Below are positions 9,957-18,564 of a stretch of 64,000 nucleotides of DNA, piece after piece (position 1 is the first letter of the stretch; the number at the start of each line of letters is the position of its first letter). The notes under the pieces were generated by a model. That model saw nothing but the letters and a program-made list of their open reading frames with translations. It was not told the DNA's origin and made no database searches. The translations under genes and the position numbers were made by a program. The stretch is from Streptomyces olivochromogenes (GTDB lineage Bacteria; Actinomycetota; Actinomycetes; Streptomycetales; Streptomycetaceae): positions 603,308 to 667,307 of the forward strand of contig NZ_KQ948451.1 of assembly GCF_001514115.1 (NCBI RefSeq). The letters run 5' to 3'.

Positions 9957-10354
9957 CTAGGTGTAGTGAGTCCCCTACTCCGTCGTGCGGGTCACACCGT
10001 TCTTCGAGTCGGTGGAGGACATGTCGCGATCGGCGACGTACGGCGAGGGCGTGCATGTTGCGCCCGTACTGATGCGATCTGTGTCGACGGACGACATCGC
10101 CGCGCTCGCTCATGTCGCCCTGGGAGTGCCGCTGTTCGGCGTGCTCGAGGTCGCCGGCCTGGAGGAGTACCACCTCGAGGGCAAAGCAGGCCGAGCCCGC
10201 CGTCCTGGCCGTACGGCACGGGCGCCGATGCGCGCGACAGCGGTGACCATCGCCCGAGGTCGGCAGCCACTCTCCCCTCGCTCAAGATCCTCCGGAGGAG
10301 GCGCGCACCGCTGCGGCAGCTTGTAGCATGGTGCTGCACTTCTGGAGGACACCT
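9957..10354 (+). other. Gene-free leader region
   Basis: About 400 nt between the ECF41-type site and the sigma gene. Short open frames exist on both strands but none has a ribosome site plus protein-like composition. I see no further feature. Confidence 0.5.
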
Positions 10355-11251
10355 ATGCGCGCCCGGGATGACGCAGACTCTCTCGACCAGGCAACGAGGG
10401 AATTCATGGCGGCGCGTCCCCACCTCTTCGGCATCGCCTACCGCGTGCTGGGGAGTGTCGTCGAAGCCGAGGACATCGTCCAGGACGCGTGGCTGCGCTG
10501 GCAGAACACCGACCGTGCCGACATCGTGGAGCCGACCGCGTTTCTGGCCACGGTCACTTCCCGTCTGGCGATCAACCTGGCCCAGTCGGCACCGAAGCGC
10601 CGTGAGTCGTACGTCGGGCCGTGGCTGCCGGAGCCGGTCGACACACGTGTGGATCCGCAGCTGGGTGCGGAACGAGCGGAGGCGCTCGACCTGGCGGTTC
10701 TTCACCTCATGGAGAGATTGAACCCTGTGGAACGAGCTGCCTACGTTCTGCGGGAAGCCTTCGACTACCCGTACAAGCAGATCGCGGACATGTTGGAGAC
10801 GAGCGAAGCCAATACGCGCCAGTTGGTGAGCCGTGCCCGGAAACGTCTGTCGGCGGAACGCAAGGAGCCCGTGAGTCCTGCCGCTCACCGGCGGCTGCTG
10901 GAGGTGTTCCTCTCCGCAGCGCAGACCGGCAACCTGTCGGTCCTCGAGGACGTTCTCACTGAGGACGTGGTCAGCTACAGCGACGGCGGAGGGATTCGCG
11001 GAGCATCCAGGATTCCGGTCGTCGGACGTTCTCATGTCTCCAGGTACCTCGCCGCCTTCGCCCCACGCTTCTGGCCTCAGGCGGACGTTCGCTGGGTGGA
11101 GGCCAACGGCATGCCGGCCGTCCTTGTCTCGGCCGATGGACACAGCGTGGCTCTGCTGTGCGTCGATGTGTCGGAGCGCGGCATCGAACGCCTCATGTGG
11201 GTCATGAATCCGGCGAAACTGGAACCCTACGTGGCCTCGCTGGACAGCTGA
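10355..11251 (+). CDS. ECF41-family sigma factor with SnoaL-like C-terminal domain (A)
   Basis: A 298-residue ECF sigma factor. Region sigma2 contains LFGIAYRVLGSVVEAEDIVQ, the linker has the ECF41 signature WLPEP, sigma4 reads LNPVERAAYVLREAFDYPY with a helix-turn-helix after it, and a ~110-residue C-terminal SnoaL-like domain follows. The ECF41 C-terminal motifs usually written DGGGK and NPDKL appear as DGGGI and NPAKL. In ECF41 proteins this domain regulates activity in place of an anti-sigma factor. The ATG is preceded by GGAGGA. TGTCACA promoters in the island are its likely targets, together with the second ECF41 factor. Confidence 0.93.
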   Translation: MRARDDADSLDQATREFMAARPHLFGIAYRVLGSVVEAEDIVQDAWLRWQNTDRADIVEPTAFLATVTSRLAINLAQSAPKRRESYVGPWLPEPVDTRVDPQLGAERAEALDLAVLHLMERLNPVERAAYVLREAFDYPYKQIADMLETSEANTRQLVSRARKRLSAERKEPVSPAAHRRLLEVFLSAAQTGNLSVLEDVLTEDVVSYSDGGGIRGASRIPVVGRSHVSRYLAAFAPRFWPQADVRWVEANGMPAVLVSADGHSVALLCVDVSERGIERLMWVMNPAKLEPYVASLDS

Positions 11252-11292
11252 GGCAACTCGGCGGTCCGTGCTGCGCCTGGACTGCCCGCAGG

Positions 11293-11319
11293 CGTCACAA
11301 GAGGAGCGACTTGTCGGTC
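11293..11319 (+). promoter_or_regulatory. Variant ECF41-type promoter before the OsmC-like gene
   Basis: CGTCACA (11293-11299), 16 nt, GGTC (11316-11319). One base of the -35 differs from the other sites. It lies 116 nt before the OsmC-like start codon. Confidence 0.5.
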
Positions 11320-11437
11320 AACTCGTTGTCCGGAATCTCGGATTCTCTGAGACGCGAAGGTAGCTCACCAACATGACGCTTTCCGCAGTTGCCTCTCCCC
11401 GCCCGTCCCTGTCCTGGAGCACTGACGGAGTCGCGTG

Positions 11438-11965
11438 GTGAACGACCAGTTCCGGTTGCCCGGTCTGTCCACCGACAAGGACTTCGAGGGCGATTCCTTC
11501 GCACCGCTCTACACCACGACGGTCACGGTGAGCGGTGGGACAGCGGCTCATGGCCGAGCCTCCGGGAGGGCCCGCTCGGACGACGGAGTCCTGGATCTCG
11601 ACCTGCGCATGCCTGCCGAACTGGGCGGAGACGACCACGGAACGAATCCCGAGCAGTTGTTCGCCGCCGGCTTCGCGGCCTGCTTCCATGGCGCCGTCAC
11701 CCTCGTGGCACGACAGGCCGCGCTCGACCCCACCCCGATCTCCGTCGAGGCGACCGTGGCGTTCGGGCGGGATCCGGAAGACGGCGGCTATGTGCTGCAT
11801 GTCGACCTGGTGGTCACATGGCCGGACATCGATCCCGAGGTCGCCGCTCCCGTTCTGGAGAAGGCGGATTCGCTGTGCCCCTACGCGAGGATGGCACGGC
11901 AGGGAACGCCGACCACCATCACGCTGGCGGCAGCTGAACGACCAGACGGTGATCGCCCTCGATGA
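11438..11965 (+). CDS. OsmC/Ohr-family peroxidase
   Basis: A 175-residue OsmC/Ohr-type protein. It has the peroxidatic Cys82 in FAAGFAACFHGAV, the resolving Cys147 in SLCPYARM, and the Glu of NPEQLFAAG that is conserved in the active site. Such proteins reduce organic hydroperoxides with thiol reductants. Two adjacent GTG codons (11435 and 11438) compete; the second has the better 7-nt spacing from GGAG. The CPYA motif favours the Ohr subgroup. It probably belongs to the local ECF41 regulon through the variant promoter upstream. Confidence 0.87.
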   Translation: MNDQFRLPGLSTDKDFEGDSFAPLYTTTVTVSGGTAAHGRASGRARSDDGVLDLDLRMPAELGGDDHGTNPEQLFAAGFAACFHGAVTLVARQAALDPTPISVEATVAFGRDPEDGGYVLHVDLVVTWPDIDPEVAAPVLEKADSLCPYARMARQGTPTTITLAAAERPDGDRPR

Positions 11966-12067
11966 CCAGGGGTTCGCCACTCCGTGGGGTTGACGTACAG
12001 CGTCTCATTGCCCTCGTAGATCAGCGCTCGGCCGACTTGCGGCGTGCCGTCTTCCGGCAGGAGATAT

Positions 12068-12094
12068 GACCAAGAGACCCATGGTGTTGTGACA
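12068..12094 (-). promoter_or_regulatory. Minus-strand ECF41-type site with no recognised gene
   Basis: On the minus strand TGTCACA (12094-12088), 16 nt, GGTC (12071-12068). It fires toward 11966-12067, which contains no annotated gene but does have a protein-like minus-strand stretch (LPEDGTPQVGRALIYEG, NETLYVNPTEWRTPG) without an obvious start codon. It could drive an antisense RNA over the OsmC-like gene or a decayed small gene. Confidence 0.5.
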
Positions 12095-12186
12095 GCCGCC
12101 GCGCGTTCTGGTGGGCGACCGGTTCGATGCGACTCGGACATGGTTCTGGACCGCGTCCCGCCATGACATCTCGATGGCGCCGAGCG

Positions 12187-12213
12187 TGTCACAGATACCT
12201 CGGCGCCCCGGTC
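12187..12213 (+). promoter_or_regulatory. ECF41-type promoter before the SdhA-like gene
   Basis: TGTCACA (12187-12193), 16 nt, GGTC (12210-12213). The GTG start at 12249 is 36 nt beyond the -10, an ordinary leader length. Confidence 0.75.
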
Positions 12214-12248
12214 GTAGTGAGTGACAACCTTGGCGATCGGAGTAGACC

Positions 12249-13979
12249 GTGGCTATCACCGAACAACGTCTTGCCACCATGGTGCTGGTGATCGGCACCG
12301 GAGGAGCCGGGCTGCGAGCGGCGATCGAGCTGGCTGAGGCCGGCGTCGACGTCCTGGCGGTCGGCAAGCGTCCGAAGGAGGACGCGCATACCGCGCTCGC
12401 AGCCGGGGGAATCAATGCGGCGCTGGCCACCATGGATCCCGAGGACAGCTGGCAGCAGCACGCCGCCGACACTCTCAAGGAGAGTTATCTGCTGGCCGAC
12501 CCTCGCACGGTCGAGATCGTCACCCAGGGCGCCGCCCGAGGCATCGAGGACCTGGACCGCTACGGCATGGCCTTCGCCCGGGAAGAGGACGGCCGGATCT
12601 CCCAGCGCTTCTTCGGCGCGCACAAGTTCCGGCGGACCGCCTTCGCCGGTGACTACACCGGTCTGGAGATCCAGCGCACGCTGCTCAGGCGGGCGGACCA
12701 GCTCGACATTCCGGTGCTCGACGGCGTCTACATCACCCGGCTCCTGGTACACGACGGCACTGTCTTCGGCGCCTACGGGTTCGACCTCGCGAACGGAAAG
12801 CGCTACCTGATCCACGCGGACGCGGTCATTCTTGCCGCGGGCGGCCATACGCGTATCTGGCGGCGTACCTCCTCACGGCGCGACGAGAACACGGGTGATT
12901 CCTTCCGCCTGGCGGTGGAGGCCGGAGCCCGCCTGCGCGACGCCGAGCTGGTGCAGTTCCATCCTTCAGGGATCATCGAGCCGGAGAACGCGGCCGGAAC
13001 CCTGGTCAGCGAGGCCGCCCGGGGTGAGGGCGGGATCCTGCGCAACGCGCTCGGGGAACGGTTCATGAGCCGTTACGACCCCGTCCGGATGGAGCTGTCC
13101 ACCCGCGACCGCGTGGCGCTGGCCTCCTACACGGAGATCAAGGAAGGGCGCGGCACGCCCAAGGGAGGCGTGTGGCTCGACGTCTCGCACCTGCCACGGC
13201 AGACGATCATGACGCGGCTGCCCCGGGTCTACCAGACGCTTCTGGACCTGCAAATGCTGGACATCACCCGCGAACCGATCGAGATCGCTCCCACCGCGCA
13301 CTACTCGATGGGCGGGGTGTGGGTACGTCCGGAGGACCACAGCACCGATGTGCGTGGCCTGTACGCCATCGGTGAGGCGTCGAGCGGGCTGCACGGCGCC
13401 AATCGCCTCGGCGGGAACAGTCTCATCGAGCTGCTGGTCTTCGGCCGCATCACGGGCCGGGCGGCGGCCGCCTACTCTCAGTCGCTGACCGCACAGCCGC
13501 GGTCGGCGTCGGCCATCGCGGAGGCCCGCGCGGAGATCGACGATCTTCTCGCCGCCGACGGACCGGAGAACGTCCGTGCCCTGCAGCGCGCCATCCGCAA
13601 CACCATGACCGAGCATGCGGGAGTCGTACGCGACGAAGAGGGCCTGCGCGCCGGGCTGGCGGAGCTCTCGGTGATCGAGAAGAGGATGGCGGACATCGGC
13701 GTCCACCCGGACATCGCCGGCTATCAGGACCTCGCGCACACCTTTGATCTCAAATCCGCCGCCCTGGCGGCCCGGGCCACTCTCGAGGCGGCTCTGGAAC
13801 GTCGTGAGACGCGTGGCTGTCACAACCGCAGCGACTACCCCGAACAGGATCCCGCCCTGCAGGTCAATCTCGTGTGGTCCCCGACGACGGGCATCACTCG
13901 CGAAAGCATTCCGGCCGTCCCGGACGAGATTTCCGCGCTGATGGAGGAGGTCTCGACCGACGGAAAGCTTGCCGAATGA
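12249..13979 (+). CDS. Stand-alone SdhA/FrdA-like flavoprotein
   Basis: A 576-residue FAD protein of the succinate dehydrogenase/fumarate reductase flavoprotein family. It has VIGTGGAGLRAA (FAD), His47 in DAHTALAAGGIN at the place of the covalent flavin His, the catalytic-region RGEGGILRNALGERF and PTAHYSMGG segments, and HGANRLGGNSLIELLVFGR at the flavin end. Retention of His47 separates it from L-aspartate oxidases. No iron-sulfur or membrane-anchor subunits are encoded nearby, which is unusual. A stress-specific SdhA substitute or a soluble fumarate reductase are both possible. An ECF41-type promoter lies directly upstream. Confidence 0.85.
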   Translation: MAITEQRLATMVLVIGTGGAGLRAAIELAEAGVDVLAVGKRPKEDAHTALAAGGINAALATMDPEDSWQQHAADTLKESYLLADPRTVEIVTQGAARGIEDLDRYGMAFAREEDGRISQRFFGAHKFRRTAFAGDYTGLEIQRTLLRRADQLDIPVLDGVYITRLLVHDGTVFGAYGFDLANGKRYLIHADAVILAAGGHTRIWRRTSSRRDENTGDSFRLAVEAGARLRDAELVQFHPSGIIEPENAAGTLVSEAARGEGGILRNALGERFMSRYDPVRMELSTRDRVALASYTEIKEGRGTPKGGVWLDVSHLPRQTIMTRLPRVYQTLLDLQMLDITREPIEIAPTAHYSMGGVWVRPEDHSTDVRGLYAIGEASSGLHGANRLGGNSLIELLVFGRITGRAAAAYSQSLTAQPRSASAIAEARAEIDDLLAADGPENVRALQRAIRNTMTEHAGVVRDEEGLRAGLAELSVIEKRMADIGVHPDIAGYQDLAHTFDLKSAALAARATLEAALERRETRGCHNRSDYPEQDPALQVNLVWSPTTGITRESIPAVPDEISALMEEVSTDGKLAE

Positions 13980-14045
13980 CCGGCCCCGTCCAACCGGGCC
14001 GCTGAGGGCTGACAGGGGCAATCTTCTCGATTCCTCCGAACCAGC

Positions 14046-14072
14046 TGTCACAAAGAGAGCCGCTGCCCTGTC
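14046..14072 (+). promoter_or_regulatory. ECF41-type promoter before the NmrA-like gene
   Basis: TGTCACA (14046-14052), 16 nt, TGTC (14069-14072). The start codon at 14165 is 92 nt downstream of the -10. Confidence 0.65.
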
Positions 14073-14164
14073 TCTTCTGATGCAGACGAAATTTGTTCGG
14101 GTGCCGGTGAGCAGCTCGTCACAGGGTGCGCGCCGCACCAGGAAGACTTCCGAGAGGATCCGTC

Positions 14165-14911
14165 ATGAAGGTCGTAGTGATCGGTGGAACCGGGCTCATC
14201 GGCTCGCATCTGGTCGGCAAGCTCAACGAGCACGGGCACGACGCGGTCGCGGCCTCGCCCAACACCGGTGTCAACACCCTGACGGGCGAGGGTCTGGCCG
14301 AGGTCCTGGAGGGCGCCTCGGTCGTCGTCGACGTGTCCAACTCCCCCTCCTTCGAGGACGAGGCCGTCATGGACTTCTTCCGCACCTCCACGGCCAACCT
14401 CCTGAAGGCGGAGGCCGACGCCGGCGTGCAGCACCACGTGGCGCTGTCCGTGGTCGGCACCGAGCGTCTCCAGGACAGTGGCTACTTCCGCGCCAAGCAG
14501 GTCCAGGAGGAGCTGATCAAGGCGTCCGGCGCCCCCTTCTCCATCGTCCACGCCACCCAGTTCTTCGAGTTCATGAAGGGGATCGCCGACTCGGCCACTG
14601 ACGGCGACACCGTGCGTCTTTCTCCCGGCAAGATCCAGCCCATCTACTCCGGCGACGTGGCCGCTGCCGTCGGCCGCACCGCCGTCGGCACTCCGGTCAA
14701 CGGCGTGGTGGAGGTCGCGGGCCCCGAGGCGTTCCAGCTCGAGGAGTTCATCCGCACGGGGCTCGCCGCCACGAACGATCCCCGCGCGGTGGTCACGGAC
14801 GCGCACGCGACGTACTGGGGTGTCGCACTGGAGGAGACCACGCTTCTGCCGGGCCCCGACGCGCACATCGCCGAAACCCGTTTCACCGACTGGCTCGCAC
14901 AGCAGCAGTAG
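14165..14911 (+). CDS. NmrA-like NAD(P)-binding epimerase/oxidoreductase
   Basis: A 248-residue atypical short-chain dehydrogenase. The N-terminal VVVIGGTGLIGSHL is the GxxGxxG nucleotide-binding loop, and LSVVGTERLQDSGYFRAKQ carries the conserved core without a classical catalytic Tyr-Lys pair. This is the epimerase/oxidoreductase class typically linked to ECF41 sigma factors. Substrate unknown; NmrA-like members can act as redox sensors or quinone reductases. GAGAGG precedes the ATG. Its ECF41-type promoter supports membership of the local regulon. Confidence 0.85.
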   Translation: MKVVVIGGTGLIGSHLVGKLNEHGHDAVAASPNTGVNTLTGEGLAEVLEGASVVVDVSNSPSFEDEAVMDFFRTSTANLLKAEADAGVQHHVALSVVGTERLQDSGYFRAKQVQEELIKASGAPFSIVHATQFFEFMKGIADSATDGDTVRLSPGKIQPIYSGDVAAAVGRTAVGTPVNGVVEVAGPEAFQLEEFIRTGLAATNDPRAVVTDAHATYWGVALEETTLLPGPDAHIAETRFTDWLAQQQ

Positions 14912-15114
14912 GTCCCACTGGTGGCCCCTGTCAGCGGGCGGGGGCCACCTCTTTTCTCCGGCCACGGGTCACGGGTCACGGGCCCGGCTTCCGCGTTCAC
15001 GACAGGAAGCACGGGAGCCGCGATTTCTGCGCGACTCAACATGGCGATTCGGCTCCTTCATGGAAGTCCGGCACTGCGGCGACGACCGGTTCCGTATGGC
15101 CGGACACCTTCGGA

Positions 15115-15435
15115 TCAAGAACCTCGAATGGAGCAGACAGCGTCCTGCTCCTCGGACACCGCTTCCGGGGTCGCGCGGCTGTCCACCGATTCCGGGAGCC
15201 AGGGACCGGCGCCGGACTCTCGACACCTCCGGGCGGACTGGACCACATTGATGGCCCGACGAACGGTTGTCGTCCCGAGCAGCGCCAACGGGCGCAGCAC
15301 GACCGTGCGGTCCGTACCCTGCCACCGCAGCCAGGTCTCCTGGATGACGTCTTCGGCGTCGCTCGCGTTTCCGAGTATCTGCGCAGTCTTCCCGGGCCTC
15401 AACGCGACGCCCACTGCACGGCGTTCGGGCCGCAA
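15115..15435 (-). pseudogene. Truncated ECF41 sigma factor
   Basis: The minus-strand frame contains ILGNASDAEDVIQETWLRW, AINVVQSARRC and WLPESVDSR, which are sigma2 and the WLPEP linker of an ECF41 factor. It then stops soon after where sigma4 should begin. The N-terminal ~25 residues and the whole sigma4 and SnoaL-like part are missing, and no start with a ribosome site is seen. It is a third, dead ECF41 copy in the island. Confidence 0.8.
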
Positions 15436-15609
15436 AGCGGCGATGCGCCTGATCGGTTCCTCGTGGGCGTGGCCGCGTTGAGCCTGCTCGCGGAATCGAC
15501 CGTGCTGGTCTTCGCCGTCAGCCCACTTCCGGCGAGGTTCTTGCCGGCCTTCCCGAACTGCTCGTCGCGGGGCTCGCCGCGAGCGACTCCCTCGAACCGT
15601 CTGAACTCC

Positions 15610-16373
15610 CAGTCGCCGCGGAGGGCGGTACGCAGGGCGTGAATGACCTGCTCGACCGCGGCGGTTGGGGACTGCGCGGGCCGGATGGGGGTGAGCATCA
15701 TGAAGTCGTGCGGGGTGCCGTTGACGCGGATACTCGTGGTGGGAACGCCGACCTGGGTCAGCTTGCGGGCATACACCTCACCCTCGTCCCGCAGCACGTC
15801 GTTCTCGTCGACGATGACGAGCGCGGGCGGCAGTCCCAGAACCAGGCCATCGCCTTGGCCATGAGTGTCAGCGCCGCGGTCATGGTGCCGGTGCCGCCGA
15901 CGGAGTCACCCGCGACGGCCGGACGGGAGGCGTCCAGACCTTCCTCCGCACCCTTCGCGGTGATCCAGCGAGCGGTCGCGTACGCCTGCTCGATGGCGAC
16001 GGGGTACCGGGCCTCGGGCGAACGGGCGTACTCGACGAACACCACAGCGGCATTCGCCCTGACGGCCGGCTCGCGCACCGGGCGGTCGTGAGTGCCGGCA
16101 TTGCCGACGACCCGACCGCCGCCGTGCACGTAGAGGACAACCGGCAGCGTGCCCCGGCTGCCGACGGGCTTGACGATGCGTACCCGCGCATCGCCGACCT
16201 CGGCGGTCACCGTGATCCACTTCTCGTCCACGTCGGGCTTTTCCACGGGCGCCGCCTGCAGGTCGTCCAGGACCTTCCGGGCACCCTCCGGGCCGAGTGC
16301 GTAGAGGAACAGCGGGTTGCTCGTCGCGTCCGCGAGCTTCTGCGCTTCCGGTTCAAGAACGCCTGTACGCGTA
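15610..16373 (-). pseudogene. Alpha/beta hydrolase (hormone-sensitive-lipase type), deleted and frameshifted
   Basis: The minus strand first reads GVLEPEAQKLADATSN and LPVVLYVHGGGRVVGNAG (oxyanion HGGG), then AVAGDSVGG (nucleophile GDSVG). After ALTLMAKAMAWFWD the frame shifts near 15850 and continues in another frame as LPPALVIVDENDVLRDEG and NGTPHDFMMLTPI, which bears the catalytic Asp and His. About 60-80 residues of the usual cap/core are missing around the break, and there is no start codon after the cytochrome b stop. The parts fit one decayed HGGG-type esterase. Confidence 0.8.
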
Positions 16374-17999
16374 TCAGGGCCGGTGACTGCTGGTGATCTC
16401 CTGGTACTCACGCGCGGTCGGCTTGGTGATCTGCGTGCCCTCGCCGTAGAAGTTCCGGCTGAGCACGGCACGCAGGCGGCGCGCGAAGCGGAATCCGCCG
16501 TCCGGGCCTTCCCCGTCGGCCGCGGGACCGGGACCGATCGCCTGGTATTGCTCGTGCTGTGTGAGGACGTGGAGTCGGTCTTGACCGAGCGGCTCGTGCA
16601 CCTCGATGAATGCGCCGTTCGGCAAACGCTTGATGATGCCGGTCTCACGGCCGTGCAGCACTTTGTCCCGGTCTTGCCGCTGCAGGCCGAGTGCCCACCG
16701 CTTCGTTATGACATAAGCCGTGGGAGGCACGATGACAAGACTGACGCGCACGGCCCACGTCACTGATTCGACCGAGACATGGAAGCGGATGGCGATGATG
16801 TCGTTCGCGGCGCCGATCAAAGCCACCAGATAGAAACTGATCCACGAGACACCAAGTGCCGTTCGCACCGGGCGGTTGCGCGGTCTGTCGAGAAGGTACT
16901 GCTCGCGGCCGTCACCGGTCACCCAGGCTTCGACGAACGGATACACGCCCATGGCGAGGAAGAGACCCACGCCCACCGACAGCGGGATCAGGTTGTCCAG
17001 AGCCAGAGTGTGGCCCCAGAAGGTGATTTCCCAGCCGGGCATGACCCGCAAGAGACCGTCCGCAACGCCCATGTACCAGTCGGGCTGCGATCCGGCCGAA
17101 ACCTGGTCGGCCCGGTAGGGGCCGTACCGCCAGACGGGGTTGATCTGTGCGACCGCCGCGGCGGCGAAGATGACGCCGGCGACCAGGAAGAAGAATCCTG
17201 TGGACTTCACGGCACGCACCTTGAGCGGCAGACCCACGACGTTCTTGTTGCTCCGCCCCGGACCTGGATACTGCGTGTGCCTGTGGTGGAGGGCCAGGAT
17301 CAGGTGAGCGGCAAGCAGTCCCACCATGAGGGCGGGGATGAGCAGAACGTGGATGGTGTTGAAGCGCGCCACCAGATCCTCTCCCGGGAACTCGCCTCCG
17401 AAGAGGAACAAGGAAAGGTACGTTCCGACGATCGGGACGGAAAGGATCGTTCCGTTCACGACCGCGAGTCCGGTCCCGGACAACAGGTCATCCGGAAGGT
17501 CGTACCCCGTCAGACCACCGAACATCCCGAGGATCAGCAGCAGGAATCCGAAGATCCAGTTGAGTTCGCGAGGCTTACGGAAGGCACCTGTGAAGAACAC
17601 ACGCATCATGTGGACGAGCATGGCGGCGACAAAGACCAGCGCGGCCCAGTGGTGGGCCTGCCGGATCAGGAGGCCGCCACGGACATCGAAGGAGATGCGC
17701 ATCGTCGAATTGAATGCCTCCGACACCCTTTGACCGCGCAGCGGTGAGTAGCTGCCGTTGTACTCCACCACGTTCATGGATGGGTGGAAGAACAGCGTCA
17801 GATATATACCCGTGACGATGACGATGACGAAGCTGTAGAGGCTGATCTCTCCCAGCGTGAACGACCAGTGGTCCGGAAACGCTCTTCGCGCCTTTTCCCT
17901 CACCAGACCGTAGAGACCCAGGCGCCCATCAGCCCATTCCGCTATCCGCTCGCCTTTATGTCGTGGCCGTACTTCGTTTTCCTGACTCGCGCCACCCAC
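16374..17999 (-). CDS. Cytochrome bc1 b subunit paralogue (QcrB-like), stand-alone
   Basis: A 541-residue multi-spanning protein like actinobacterial QcrB. It has paired haem-ligand His residues in RQAHHWAALVF/LVHMMR and in FNTIHVLL/AAHLILALHH, the Qo-site PDWY motif (SQPDWYMGVADG), and about eight to nine membrane helices. Length matches the family. It should sit in the membrane and oxidise menaquinol, but no QcrA or QcrC is encoded nearby. It probably forms an operon with the Wbl gene 54 nt upstream, under an ECF41-type promoter. The start is GTG. A stress-specific replacement of the housekeeping b subunit is an inference. Confidence 0.88.
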   Translation of the reverse strand: MGGASQENEVRPRHKGERIAEWADGRLGLYGLVREKARRAFPDHWSFTLGEISLYSFVIVIVTGIYLTLFFHPSMNVVEYNGSYSPLRGQRVSEAFNSTMRISFDVRGGLLIRQAHHWAALVFVAAMLVHMMRVFFTGAFRKPRELNWIFGFLLLILGMFGGLTGYDLPDDLLSGTGLAVVNGTILSVPIVGTYLSLFLFGGEFPGEDLVARFNTIHVLLIPALMVGLLAAHLILALHHRHTQYPGPGRSNKNVVGLPLKVRAVKSTGFFFLVAGVIFAAAAVAQINPVWRYGPYRADQVSAGSQPDWYMGVADGLLRVMPGWEITFWGHTLALDNLIPLSVGVGLFLAMGVYPFVEAWVTGDGREQYLLDRPRNRPVRTALGVSWISFYLVALIGAANDIIAIRFHVSVESVTWAVRVSLVIVPPTAYVITKRWALGLQRQDRDKVLHGRETGIIKRLPNGAFIEVHEPLGQDRLHVLTQHEQYQAIGPGPAADGEGPDGGFRFARRLRAVLSRNFYGEGTQITKPTAREYQEITSSHRP

Positions 18000-18053
18000 A
18001 CCCCTACCACCATTCCTTGAATTGTCCGAAAGAGCCGCTTCGGTCTGCCCGTG

Positions 18054-18317
18054 TCATGCCGCCGTGACGACCGTGTCCTTCGTCCGACGGACCTCGCGTC
18101 GGCTCACCGCCCGGCGTTCGCTCTCCGTCATGCCACCCCAGATGCCGTCCACCTGTCCCGTCTGCACGGCCCAGCTGAGGCACTGCTGCGCGACAGGGCA
18201 ACGGCCACAGACGGCCTTGGCCTCGTCGATCTGCACAAGCGTCGGGCCGCTGTTGCCTACGGGGAAGAACAGATCAGGGTCCACACGTAGGCAAGCTGCC
18301 CGTTCATGCCAATACAC
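18054..18317 (-). CDS. WhiB-like (Wbl) iron-sulfur regulator
   Basis: An 87-residue Wbl protein with four cysteines for a [4Fe-4S] cluster (Cys9, Cys37, Cys40, Cys46 in AVCGRCPVAQQC), the DGIWGGMTESERR turn and a basic C-terminus. It resembles the WblE subgroup. Wbl proteins sense oxygen, NO or redox state and bind region 4 of primary sigma factors. The GTG start has GAGGAGG 6 nt upstream. It leads a two-gene unit with the cytochrome b paralogue, so it may tune respiratory gene expression. Confidence 0.93.
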   Translation of the reverse strand: MYWHERAACLRVDPDLFFPVGNSGPTLVQIDEAKAVCGRCPVAQQCLSWAVQTGQVDGIWGGMTESERRAVSRREVRRTKDTVVTAA

Positions 18318-18395
18318 GGTGGGCCTCCTCGTTCAGCGGTCATGGAAAGAACACCTCCGAGTACGTGAAGAGTGGTACCGGACGCTGTCACATAA

Positions 18396-18422
18396 GACCG
18401 GACAACCGGCGCGTGTGTGACA
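18396..18422 (-). promoter_or_regulatory. ECF41-type promoter before the Wbl/cytochrome b unit
   Basis: On the minus strand TGTCACA (18422-18416), 16 nt, GGTC (18399-18396). The Wbl start at 18317 is 78 nt beyond the -10. It is divergent from the site at 18472. Confidence 0.7.
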
Positions 18423-18471
18423 CGCCGCCGAGTTCAGCCGTCACTGCAGGTCGTGATCCACAGGAGCGCGC

Positions 18472-18498
18472 TGTCACAAGACCCTTGTGTGCCTGGTC
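18472..18498 (+). promoter_or_regulatory. ECF41-type promoter before the sigma-like gene
   Basis: TGTCACA (18472-18478), 16 nt, GGTC (18495-18498). The ATG at 18565 lies 66 nt downstream of the -10. Confidence 0.7.
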
Positions 18499-18564
18499 AA
18501 TCGGAATGAGTCGAGACGACGAAAGGCTCGATCGGCCGGGGTTGCGTGGGAGGAGGGATGACGT

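Noticed and set aside
9985..10326. A 113-codon plus-strand frame upstream of ECF41-A
   Set aside because: No ribosome site, protein character fades into Arg-rich sequence, and it overlaps the leader region; could not be supported.
12249..13979. L-aspartate oxidase (NadB) as identity of the flavoprotein
   Set aside because: It keeps the His at the covalent-flavin position (AHTALAAGG) that NadB lacks, and no NAD-biosynthesis genes are nearby.
14117..14143. CGTCACA upstream of the NmrA-like gene
   Set aside because: The bases at the -10 position (AGGA) do not fit; the site at 14046 is the better candidate.
18386..18412. A further TGTCACA on the plus strand
   Set aside because: The four bases after a 16-nt spacer are GCGC, not an ECF41 -10; it probably just belongs to the opposing site's surroundings.
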